A DNA stretch of 64,000 nucleotides from Lewinellaceae bacterium. GTDB lineage: Bacteria > Bacteroidota > Bacteroidia > Chitinophagales > Saprospiraceae. The translations under genes and the position numbers were made by a program. The stretch is taken from contig JADJFA010000002.1 in the NCBI GenBank assembly GCA_016708875.1, forward strand, positions 371,059 to 435,058, written 5' to 3'. The notes under the pieces are model-generated. The model was given only the letters and a program-made list of their open reading frames with translations, made no database searches and had not been told where the DNA came from. How positions within the stretch are numbered: the stretch's first letter is position 1; each line of letters opens with the position of its first letter. This document shows, in pieces, positions 55,423 through 64,000 of the stretch.

Positions 55423-57168
55423 AATAATTCCCCTACCCATTTGCCGCCCCGAAATCCAGCTTATCTTTGACCCAGCGACTTAAAACCCGCACCCTGCCAT
55501 GCCGAGAAAAACTGGCCATTCCCGCCTCCAGTACGGCTTATTCGCCACACCGCTCGAGGACATGATCGCCCCGGACAACCCCGTGAGGGTCGTAGACGCA
55601 TTCGTGGACAGCCTCGATATGGAAAAACTGGGATTCCGAGCGGTGCGCCCCCAAACACGTGGTGCTTCCTCTTTCGGGCCTGACATCCTGCTTAAAATCT
55701 ATTTCTACGGTTACCTCAACCGCGTGCGCTCCTCCAGGCGGTTGGAGGCTGAGTGTCACCGCAACGTAGAACTCATGTGGCTGACCGAGCGCCAAACGCC
55801 CTCTTACCACACCATTTCTACCTTCCGCACCCTTCAGGAAAAAGACGCTGATGGCAAGGTGCTTTTCTGTCACCGCAAGGCCCTGAAGTACGTTTTCAAG
55901 GCGTTCAACCTATTCCTCGACCCGCATGGGGATGTTCGGTAAAGAGACCGTCGCCATAGACGGCACCAAGATATCTGCCCAAAACTCCAAGAACCATCTC
56001 ACGGAAGACAAGGTGGCCGAAAACTGGAGCGCATCGAAAACCGCATTGACGAATACCTGGACGAACTGGACGCTTTCGACGCACAAGAAATTGAAGCGGA
56101 AACGCCCGACGTGAAGGCCGTGCTGTTGGCTATCGCAGACCTCGACGAACGCAAGGAACGGCTCATGGACATGGACGCGCTGCTGCTCGCCGCTCAGGCT
56201 GAGGACCCGCACGTCACGCAGATATCGCTCACCGACCCGGAGGCCCGCATGCTGCCCCTCAACAACGAAGGCATGATGGAACTGGCCTACAATGTACAGT
56301 CCGCAGTGGATGACAAGCACAGTCTGATCGCGCACTACTCCGTTGAGAATCAAAAAGATCTCTACCTGCTATCGCCAGTGGCCATCGAGACCAAAAAAGC
56401 CCTGAGTCTTGACGAGGAAGAAAGCCTCAATGTCCTGGCAGACAAGGGCTACCATAGTGGAAAGGGCCTACAGGAATGCGCAGACGAGAAAATCGTGACC
56501 TTCGTCGCCTTTCCCGAACAGTCCCACAAAGACCGCCCCAAGGGCTTCCAAAAGCCCGACTTCAAGTACGACAGAGATAACGACCAGTACACTTGTCCCG
56601 CAGGAAAGCACCTGAAGACGAAGGGCACCTGGCACGAGAAGCGAGGGCGGCAGGGGCATGTACAGTCCCGCTACAAACTCTATCGCAGCAGTTTCAACAC
56701 CTGTTTGGCTTGTCCTTTCGCGCACAAGTGCCTCTCTGAAGCCAACCTCAAACAGAGCCACGGGCGCAGCATCGAGCGCAGCGAATACGAGGAGGCTGCC
56801 ATCGCCAATCGCAAGCGCATCTTGCTCCACCGCGAGATGTACAAGCGGCGACAGGCCATAGTGGAGCACCCCTTCGGCACGATAAAACGGTCATGGGGAT
56901 TCAACTACACGTTGTTGAAAAGTAAGGAAAAGGTGAGCGGGGAGATGGCGATCATCTTCACGGCCTACAACCTGCGGAGGAGTATGTCCATTTTTGGCGT
57001 TTCGGTGCTCATCGAGGTGCTGAAAGAGCGTTTTTCGGGCTTTTTCGCCATGTGGCGCTTCGTGGATCGCCCTGCAATGGGATACCAACCGCCCGCCCCG
57101 TGGTACGTAAGCGTGGAGCTTGCACAAGCGAAACGGCGAGCGTAATTTGCGGGGCGAATTATTTCACA
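55418..57168 (+). mobile_element. IS1182-family insertion sequence
   Basis: Terminal inverted repeats TGTGAAATAATTC (55418-55430) and GAATTATTTCACA (57156-57168) flank a single transposase. The repeat extends imperfectly with CCCC/GGGG. I could not find a convincing target duplication. GC content jumps sharply from the AT-rich left flank to the element. Confidence 0.8.
55499..57145 (+). pseudogene. IS1182-family transposase, two frameshifts
   Basis: Three frames (55499-55942, 55926-56050, 56020-57145) add up to one ~550-residue transposase. The N-terminal DUF772 part reads LQYGLFATPLEDMIAPDNPVRVVDAFVDSL; the catalytic part has VAIDGTKISAQNSKNHL (first Asp), NVLADKGYHSGKGLQECADEKI (second Asp) and a Cys-rich YTCPAGKHL, then VEHPFGTIKRSWGFNYTLLK with the Glu. 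Shifts occur near 55915 and 56025. As written it is inactive; if these are sequence errors it may be intact. It runs in the same direction as the cassette genes. Confidence 0.85.
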
Positions 57169-57241
57169 GACTGCGTTAGCACCAAATACCCAGCCATGCC
57201 ATTTCGCACCATCATCATACTCGCCAATCCAACCTATCACC

Positions 57242-57390
57242 TCACCCCTTCAATACCCCCAATTCCTTCCCCACCTTCGTAAACGCCGCCACTGCTTTCT
57301 CTAAATGCTCCATTTCGTGCGCGGCAGAAAATTGGACCCGAATACGCGCTTTGCCTTGCGCCACCACAGGGAAAAAGCGTTTTGGTCTTT
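57242..57390 (-). pseudogene. fragment of the kbl 3' end
   Basis: The minus strand reads FFPVVAQGKARIRVQFSAAHEMEHLEKAVAAFTKVGKELGVLKG, then stop (57242-57244): the C-terminal ~45 residues of glycine C-acetyltransferase. The same stretch, nearly identical in DNA, recurs in the longer kbl copy at 61961-62085. The fragment starts abruptly near 57390. Confidence 0.75.
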
Positions 57391-57528
57391 TTTTAGATGC
57401 TCCCCGAAGTGGACAGGGCATCCGTCAATAAGCCACGGCTTCAGACTTGGCCGATCCCAAATTTGCCGATATCTTTGGGCTCAACCAGACTGCATTAAAA
57501 GCCCGCCTTAAAACAACTACTGGCAAAC
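57391..57528. other. spacer with short inverted repeat
   Basis: The 138 bp between the kbl fragment and the LRR gene hold GATGCTCCCC..GTGGACAGGGCATC, a short imperfect palindrome resembling an IS end. No gene seen. Confidence 0.3.
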
Positions 57529-59441
57529 ATGAAAAAAATCTACTTTCTTTTATTTTGCCTCATCGAGGTGGTTTCATTGCCTGCCCAATGTCCGACCGGA
57601 GATATAATACTGAGTACGCAGTTGAGTATTGATAGTTTTTCGAATACTTATCCGGGATGTACCCATATGCCTTATAGCATCACCATTGCAGAAGGAATAC
57701 CGGGGAATATCCTTAATGTAAAAGGACTCTTGCCGTTGAATAGTATTGGAGGCAACCTGACTATAGGCAGTACTATGGCTTAACGGTTAAGCGGATTGGA
57801 TTCGCTTACTTTTATCGGAAGCCAATTAACTGTAGATGGAAATTTATCTTTGGCCAATTATTGGCTTAAATGCCCTTGATTCTATCAGAGAAGATGTTTT
57901 TATCGGCAATAACACCTGACCAGTTTAACCGGGCTGGAAAGGCTCCAGGCTATTGGGGAACACTGACAATAAGTTCTATTCTGGATGGTTTAGCCGGTCT
58001 GGGAGCGCTCAGGACTTTGGAGGTGACTTAAAATTATATATTAATACCCATTTGACCGATTTACAAGGGCTGGACTCGCTTACTTCTATTGCAGGAAACC
58101 TATCTATTGTTACTAATTACAATTTGGTCAGTCTAGCCGGATTAGAGAGACTTACGTTTGTCGGAGGAAATCTAAATGTGCAAAATAATTATGCGCTTGC
58201 CAGTTTAGCAGGTCTGGATGCGCTCAAAACCGTCGGAGCTGCGGTAACCATACAGACCCATGCTTCCCTTAGCAATATTTCCGCGTTGGCAGCCCTTACG
58301 TCTATTGGGGGCGATGTAACCATAAAAGATAATTATTCATTAACGAGTTTAAATGGTTTAAATGGGATAATGTCCCTGTCGGAAAACCTGTATATAGAGC
58401 GCAATTATTCTCTGGTCAGTTTAGCGGGCCTCGATGCCCTCGCAACCATTGGTGGAGATTTGTCTTTGTATGAAAAGAGTTCTCTGATTCATTTATCTGG
58501 ATTAGGCGCCCTCTCCGACATCGGCAGAGACCTGTCGGTAAGCAGCAATCCTGCCCTTAATAGTTTAACGGGATTAGGAACCATGACGGCCATCATTGGC
58601 AACCTGTTCCTGGACTATAATAATTCATTGATTGACTTAAACGCTTTTGATAATATCATCTACATTGGGGGAAACCTCACTATAACCGGCCACCATGTCT
58701 TACCAAGCTTGACGGGCTTGGCCGCACTTTCTGTGGTCGGTGGCAACGTGGCTATCGGGTATAACGATGCATTTACAAACTTAAGCGGGCTGGATGCCCT
58801 CTTTTCTATTGGAGGATATCTGGAAATATACGTTAATAATAGTTTGACCAGTTTAGACGGATTGGCTACGCTCACTTCAATCGGGGGATTGTTAAATCTA
58901 ACCGGCAATTATCTTCTAACAGACATAACGGGTATCCAAAACATCAACCCTGCTACTATCAACAATTTGTCTATTAGAAACCAGTTTTCTCTCCATGGTG
59001 GCAGAGCCGAATATTTGTATCTATTTGACTGATCTGAATAATCCTGCCACTATATTACTGAATAAGATTGGTTGTGAATCCAGAGAAGCCATTGAAGTCA
59101 ACTGTACGGCAATGGGAACAGACATGGCCGGTGGTGAAAGAAATTCAATTGATCTGTTCCCAAATCCGACTTCGGGAATCATGAGCATCAGTGGCCTAGA
59201 TCCATTGGAACACGCAACCGCCCGCATTACCGACACCATGGGCAAACTGGTGGCAGACGTATTACTTAGCGCCAATACCATTGACTTGTCCAGAAACCCC
59301 AATGGCTGGGGTTTTGTAACTATAACGACTAATAATCAACAAGTTACAAAACGAGTATTCAAAAGTTGTAGTAGCAATCCAGCCTTCAACACCCCCAATT
59401 CCTTCCCCACTTTTATGCCTTGCCAGGTCTTCTACACCTAA
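57529..59441 (+). CDS. secreted leucine-rich-repeat protein with T9SS type A domain, frameshifted
   Basis: Three frames (57529-57783, about 57790-59032, 58995-59441) form one ~630-residue protein. It has a signal peptide (IYFLLFCLIEVVSLPAQ). About 17 repeats of ~23 residues have the pattern 'L..L.GL..L.SIGG.L.I..N..L.SL', the Receptor-L-like LRR of Bacteroidota surface proteins. At the C-terminus a T9SS type A sorting domain reads IDLFPNPTSGIMSISG, ITDTMGKLV, NGWGFVTITTNNQQVTKRVF. After that the frame runs into a kbl-like fragment (SSNPAFNTPNSFPTF). A stop near 57781 and shifts near 57850, 57930 and 58995 break it. Surface attachment or ligand binding is plausible. Confidence 0.7.
59388..59415 (-). 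repeat. third, short kbl 3'-end fragment
   Basis: The minus strand encodes KVGKELGVLK, the last residues of Kbl, in 27-28 bp that match the fragment at 57246-57275. It abuts the first palindromic element. Confidence 0.6.
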
Positions 59442-59621
59442 TCAAAATTACATGCCTAGCGCGGCATATGTGTCTTATGGCCAAGTGCTAGCGGCGAACG
59501 ACAAATTAAATAACGTATTGATTTTCTCTACCTTAGCGCTGCACCTAATAGCGCTTGGTCATAAGACACAAAAGCGGCGCTGGGCATGGAATTTTGGGGT
59601 ATGCAAGCGGGAAGACCTGGC
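59422..59621. repeat. 200-bp palindromic element, copy 1
   Basis: GCCAGGTCTTC (59422-59432) pairs with GAAGACCTGGC (59611-59621) and the inner ~60 bp of each arm are also complementary with few mismatches (CATGCCTAGCGC / GCGCTGGGCATG; TGTCTTATGGCCAAG / CTTGGTCATAAGACA). The central ~60 nt does not pair. No gene inside is convincing. Confidence 0.8.
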
Positions 59622-59655
59622 GGTAGAAAATAATTACGTAACATTAAAAAATAAT

Positions 59656-61245
59656 ATGCAACTCACAAAAAAATCCTCATTCTGGCTGACTGTATGTACA
59701 AGCATCATACTTTGTAGTTCTGCGCAGGCACAGCATAAGGTTAAAACATACAGGCATATCCCGCTACTTCAACTGCAGGATACTGTTTTCCACTGCACTG
59801 TAATAGGCAAGGAAGTTTATCTAGATGGTGATATTCATCTTGGTGATACAACAGAGCTTAATCGTCTACAACAATTGGCTTTTGCACTCGTGATTGATGA
59901 TAACTGGCTAATGCAAACCAGATGGCCGAACAGCCTGGTACCCGTTGAGATTGATAATAACTTCCAGGTTACAGAAAAAAATACAATCATTGAAAGCCTC
60001 AATGAAATGATGGCTGTTACCAACATTGCCTTTAAGATACGCAGCACGGAAACAGATTATGTATCATATAGAAAATCATCCCTGAATTTAGGAGCCGGGA
60101 GTTCGCCTGTTGGCAGGAAAGGTAAAAAGCAGGAGATAATAATATCAACGATGAGTAAAAGTGTAGTAAAGCATGAAACACTACAATCTGGGATTTTCAT
60201 GAGCGTTCGATCGGCAGGATGATTTTGTAGATTGAACTAAAAATATTGAGAAGGCGCCGAATTCAATTTCAAAAAACACTATTTTTAGCCAGCCCAATCG
60301 GAGCCTATGATTTTATGTCTATCATCATTACGGACCAATGGAATTTGGGATTAAAGAAGGAAACCATTAAACAAACAATTTTAAAAATCAAGTCAGATGA
60401 CCTAAATATGCGTGGGAAGATTTGAGCCCAAGGGATATTACTGCTGTGAATACCATTACCCGGTAAGAGGTTCGCCCAGAACTCCATTGCCTGTTTTTAA
60501 TGATTTGTACTGGCGGCAATGAGGATTGGATGCTGGAGCCTTACTTTGGCAGCAAAGGGACATATATAGCAGATGTTACAGGCAGACAGAAGGGCTGATG
60601 CTATTGTAGTAAATGAAGGAGGTATAACTGTCCGTCGTTCACTGAGTGGCGCATTTAACATCAATGAAACCTGGACAAACAATGCATTTTTGGTAACAAA
60701 AGAGTACACTTTGCTGATGTAACCGGTGATGGCAGGGCAGATGCCATCGCAGTAAGTGTTAATAGAACTAATGTCCGCATTTCGAATGGAGCCTCATTCG
60801 CAACATCAACAAGATGGTTTAATGGCCTATTAGAGGATACCAAAGGAGTTTTTCTTTGCGGATGTAACCGGCGATAGCAAGGCTGACGCCATTTGCGGTG
60901 GCCTAATGGCGTAAGGTATGCCGATCAACAGGCACTTCTTTTTTTCAGCCGCTGAGCGGTGGACAACCAATCCTTATTTTGGCACCAGAGGGCTTACTTT
61001 TGCTGATGCAACCGGTGATCGCAAAGCAGATGCGATTGTAGTGAATGAGGGGCAGTGTAACGGTAAGGCGCTCCAATGGATCAGCATTTACGGATAATGA
61101 AATCTGGACCAATAACCCATATTTCAGTACAGAGGCAACTTTCTTTGCCGACGTCACCGGTGATGGAAAGGCTGATGCCATTGTTGTAAATAATGATGGA
61201 GGTGACCGTGGAGACGGGCGGGGACGCATCATTTCTTTCCAATAA
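59656..61245 (+). pseudogene. astacin-like metalloprotease with VCBS-like repeats, heavily frameshifted
   Basis: ATG 59656 opens a signal peptide (SFWLTVCTSIILCSSAQAQ), a propeptide-like region, then the astacin core WPNSLVPVEIDNNFQVTEKNTIIESLNEMMAVTNIAFKIRSTETDYV, and KHETL at the zinc site (60169-60180), where the normal HExxHxxGxxH is disrupted. Remnants of DDFV, NIEKA and YDFMSI follow in other frames. From 60510 to 61245 there are about five repeats of ~50 residues of the form FADVTGDGKADAIVVN.GG..VRRS.G..F....WT.NPYF, a VCBS/FG-GAP-like module. At least ten indels. A secreted protease once; its present state is uncertain. Confidence 0.6.
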
Positions 61246-61448
61246 GGTGGTACCGGTTAATCCTTTTTACGCCAGATAGGCTGATGCTTTTGCAGACCTT
61301 AACGGGTTTGAAAGCCGAAGCAATAGTAGTGAACAAATAGGAACGTGGTATTGAAACGCGCCAGGTAATTTACCCTAGTTCCCAAACACAACCAACTGCG
61401 TGACCCGTCCTAAAAAAGGTAGACAGGTTAATGATTCATTTATGTTTT
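61246..61448. other. spacer with possible IS-end remnant
   Basis: About 200 bp after the last repeat with no gene. The segment at 61400-61425 (GACCCGTCC, A6, GG, TAGACAGGT) resembles the end of an IS3/IS481-type element; only one end is seen. Confidence 0.25.
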
Positions 61449-61659
61449 GCCAGGTCTTCCCTATACCTAAACAAAAATTCCATGCCCAGCGCCGCGCTTG
61501 TTTCTTATGACCAAGCGTTAGCGACGAACGGCAAAATTAAAGATAAAGTATTGATTTTCTATACCTTAGCACCGCTACCTAACAGCGCTTGGTCATAAGA
61601 AACAAGTGCGGCGCTGGGCATGGAATTTTGGGAGAATATATCAAGCTGGAAGACCTTGC
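61449..61659. repeat. 211-bp palindromic element, copy 2
   Basis: GCCAGGTCTTCC (61449-61460) pairs with GGAAGACCTTGC (61648-61659). The sequence is ~85% identical to copy 1 along its length, including CATGCCCAGCGCCGC, CTTATGACCAAGCG and ATTGATTTTCTATACCTTAGC. Both copies share flanking TTTATG..TTGCCAG. Confidence 0.8.
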
Positions 61660-61699
61660 GAGGGTAGAAAAATATTTTTGATGTCAACATGGGCGACTG

Positions 61700-61833
61700 A
61701 TGCTTCCGGAAGAAATTAATGCAAATACGAAACAGATAAATGTCGGTAGCACCTTGCCTCCCGGATTTTATATTTGTCATTGGTTGACAGCAAAGGGTAT
61801 CTAATCGGTATTAAAAATAATAAAATATTGATG
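61700..61833 (+). pseudogene. loose T9SS type A tail fragment
   Basis: The frame gives INVGSTLPPGFYICHWLTAKG, then, after a shift, LIGIKN: the last ~40 residues of a T9SS type A sorting domain without its protein. It follows palindromic copy 2. Confidence 0.4.
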
Positions 61834-61920
61834 CTAACTCTGCATGGCTGCCAACCGCTTCCCAAGCGTCGCGGTGTGCAGCCATGCTCACGTCAGCACT
61901 AAATCACCCCCAAACTCGAC

Positions 61921-63129
61921 CTACCTATATGGGATAAAGTTGGGTTTTAAGTTTTCCTTATTACCTAGCTCCTTCCCCACTTTCGTAAACGCCGCCACCG
62001 CTTTCTCCAAATGCTCCATTTCGTGCGCGGCAGAAAGTTGGACACGAATCCGGGCTTTGCCTTGTGCCACCACAGGGAAAAGAATCCAATACATAAATGC
62101 CTTCATCGAGCAAACGCGCGGCAAATTTTGCGCTAAGGCACTCTTACAACATATGGGAACGATGGGGTGCTCCCTGGAATGATGTCGAAACCTGCCTGGT
62201 CATGGCGGTTCCGGAAGTGTTTTTGTGTTGCGTTCGGTTTGTCGCGCAACCCGTACTTCCGCTGAGCAGTTCGAGGACTTTGATGCTGGCGCCTACAATG
62301 CTTGGAGCAACCGTGTTGGAAAACAGGTAAGGCCGCGAACGTTGGCGCAGCATTTCCACGATTTCTTTTTTGGCGGATGTAAAGCCGCCGCTGGCGCCTC
62401 CGAGGGCTTTTCCAAGTGTCCCGGTCACGATGTCAATGCGATCCATCACGCCGCGATATTCGTGGGTGCCACGACCAGTTTTGCCCAAAAAGCCTGAAGC
62501 GTGGCACTCGTCAATGCCGACCACGGCTTCGTATCGCTCGGCGAGGTCGCAGATTTTGTCAAGTTGGGCTATAGTGCCGTCCATGGAGAATGCGCCGTCG
62601 GTAAGATGAGTTTACGACGCGCGAACCTGCGGCTTCTGCGAGGCAATCTCCAGCAATTCATGTCGTTTATGAACGTAACGGAAGCGTTTGGCCTTGCACA
62701 AGCGGATGCCGTCAATGATACTCGCATGGTTGAGCTCATCGCTGATAATGGCATCTTCCTCGCCGAGTAACACCTCGAATAGTCCGCCGTTGGCATCAAA
62801 AGCCGCTGCATACAAAATCGTGTCCTCCATACCGAGGAATTTGGCGATGCTGTGTTCGAGTACTTTGTGGATATCCTGTGCCGGAATAAACGCACACTGG
62901 ATAGTCCATAACCATGCGTACGGATGGCCTCAATGGCGGCTTCGATCACTTCGGGGTGAGAGCTGAGTCCGAGGTAGTTGTTGGCGCAGAAGTTGAGCAG
63001 GTCGTGCTGTGCGGTGGTGTCAATGACGGGGCCTTGCGGCGTGGTGATGACGCGCTCTTGCTTGTACAGACCGGCATCGCGGATGCTTTGGATTTCGGCT
63101 TGGAGGGCGGGTTTTACGTTGGTAAACAT
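61921..63129 (-). pseudogene. kbl: glycine C-acetyltransferase (2-amino-3-ketobutyrate CoA ligase), several frameshifts
   Basis: ATG 63129 begins FTNVKPALQAEIQSIRDAGLYKQERVITTPQGPVID..LLNFCANNYLGLSSHPEVIEAAIEAI, unmistakable Kbl. Later frames give DGIRLCKAKRFRYVHKRHELLE, MDGTIAQLDKICDLAERYEAVVGIDECHASGFLG, TGTLGKALGG (PLP-binding Lys) and VVAQGKARIRVQLSAAHEMEHLEKAVAAFTKVGKELG. After KELG the native end is replaced by NKENLKPNFIPYR. Breaks are near 62900, 62610, 62580, 62240, 62150 and 62090. Kbl converts 2-amino-3-ketobutyrate and CoA to glycine and acetyl-CoA with threonine dehydrogenase. Confidence 0.85.
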
Positions 63130-63234
63130 GTTTATCGCGGTATTTTTATTTTATTGTTGATGTGCAGGTTTTAAACCTTTGAGGACTTTGATTACTAGGG
63201 ATTTACACAAATCCGCTTATCCTTTTCAAGTAAC

Positions 63235-63373
63235 CAAGCCTTGTCATTCTGTCGGAACCCGTCCGCATCAAGTGCGATTAGGACGAGTGCGTGCGCTCAC
63301 TGGCACCTAATGGGGAAATACTCGGGTGCCGCGGACTTGATGCGGACGGGTTCCGACAGAATGACAAGGCTTG
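63235..63373. repeat. 39-bp perfect inverted repeat
   Basis: Arms 63235-63273 and 63335-63373 are perfect reverse complements (CAAGCCTTGTCATTCTGTCG... and complement), with a 61-nt loop. It lies in the 300-bp gap between the kbl start and the phosphatase stop, both on the minus strand. Longest perfect arm in the window. Confidence 0.9.
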
Positions 63374-63434
63374 AGGATAAGCCAGGCAAAACGAAGCATT
63401 TTTTTGAGGTTTTTGAACCTCATAGGTTTTAAAA

Positions 63435-63883
63435 CTACGAGGTCTTATAATATCGCAATTCAATCACTTCCGTCTGCCCTATCCCTTTTGTAGCGACCAC
63501 AAAAAATTTCCCAAAATCGTAATTGGGGATATTGTCAAAATCAAAACCGCCGCCGTTCAGTTGATTGAGCAAGTAGGGAATGGTATTTTGATGTCCAACA
63601 ACCATTATTTTTTGCCGGCTTTCAGAAGCAAATTCAGGAGCCATTCCTCCTGATTTTCAGGTTTCATACATTTCAACGAAGCTGCGGTATGTGCGCGTCG
63701 CTGCACGGGTTCGGCAGTTTGTTGAACGCGGCGGGCACCAGAGGCAAAAACCAAATCCAGCCCTGCCTCGGCCATTATACGGCCCAAATGTTCGGCGCGG
63801 GCTTCCCCTGTTGTGGAGAGTTCTGGATCGTAGGGATCATTGTCCTCTTTTTCAGCGTGGCGCACACAGAAAAATGCGTCCAT
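63435..63883 (-). CDS. SixA-like histidine phosphatase, frameshifted
   Basis: Two frames join: the first has the phosphohistidine motif FFCVRHAEKEDNDPYDPELSTTGEARAEHLGRIMAEAGLDLVFASGARRVQQTAEP and the second IMVVGHQNTIPYLLNQLNGG with the second catalytic His, then YDFGKFFVV. The shift is near 63640-63690. About 160 residues in total, typical for SixA-type phosphatases of the cytosol or, with an absent signal, the periplasm. Substrate unknown. Confidence 0.7.
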
Positions 63884-64000
63884 GCCGGTCGCCTAATGCG
63901 GGATTGCCTGGGTGAGCCGTCCGCAAATGCAGTTGGCCGTCTTTTACAGATTTTAGTAAGTTCAGCGGGTCCATATTCTGGTCAACTTGTGGAAAGGGCT
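63884..64000. other. window end, unassigned
   Basis: The minus strand has a frame from the edge reading MDPLNLLKSVKDGQLHLRTA and on to a stop at about 63841. It may be the end of another gene, but nothing is recognisable. Confidence 0.2.

Overview
The window looks like chromosomal DNA of a Bacteroidota bacterium, most likely a gliding or surface-attached member of the Saprospiraceae/Chitinophagia side of the phylum. The evidence is type IX secretion (T9SS) C-terminal sorting domains of types A and B, a DUF5723 protein, a fused 2-oxoacid dehydrogenase E1 alpha/beta, an lptE-hypothetical-secG run, many lipoproteins with a short ..SC lipobox, and promoter motifs of the TTTG / TAnnTTTG kind. No rRNA operon, prophage or CRISPR array is visible.

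Layout. 0-17.6 kb: secreted and envelope proteins (S74 tail-fibre-like protein, lamin-tail protein, peptide-binding lipoprotein, SppA, a ~2,520-residue T9SS adhesin-like protein). 17.6-24 kb: two unknown genes, a PIN toxin/antitoxin pair, an N-terminally truncated Mfd, a DUF2490 protein and an ECF sigma factor with a small membrane partner. 24-36.8 kb: housekeeping (DUF983, coiled-coil protein, YkuK-like, TrhO, a decayed methyltransferase, a TMTC-like TPR membrane protein, Ffh, PrmA, GuaA, Uma2, LptE, SecG). 36.9-51 kb: SASA-type secreted esterase, DksA-like regulator, E1 alpha/beta, DUF5723 protein, phosphate porin plus Pit transporter, and a LytS/LytTR-type two-component pair.

From about 51.2 kb the character changes. 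51.2-57.2 kb is AT-rich and carries same-strand genes (TIR-membrane protein, tRNA-like element plus HEPN-like gene, PIN-like gene), each followed by a 55-65 nt imperfect hairpin with the layout of an integron attC site; an IS1182-type insertion sits in or next to the last one. I read this as an integrase-less cassette array (CALIN-like) of possible defence genes. 57.2-62 kb holds secreted-protein modules (LRR protein, astacin-like protease with VCBS-like repeats, a loose T9SS tail) separated by two copies of a ~200-bp palindromic element and by fragments of the 3' end of kbl; kbl itself and a SixA-like phosphatase follow to the window end.

Two cautions. Many genes carry single-base indels, mostly in short homopolymers, becoming very dense after 51 kb; even kbl is broken several times. 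Consensus errors near a contig end are as likely as gene decay. Also, at least eight intergenic spaces hold long, nearly perfect hairpins unrelated in sequence but alike in design: short repeated words, folded back, several ending exactly at a stop codon.
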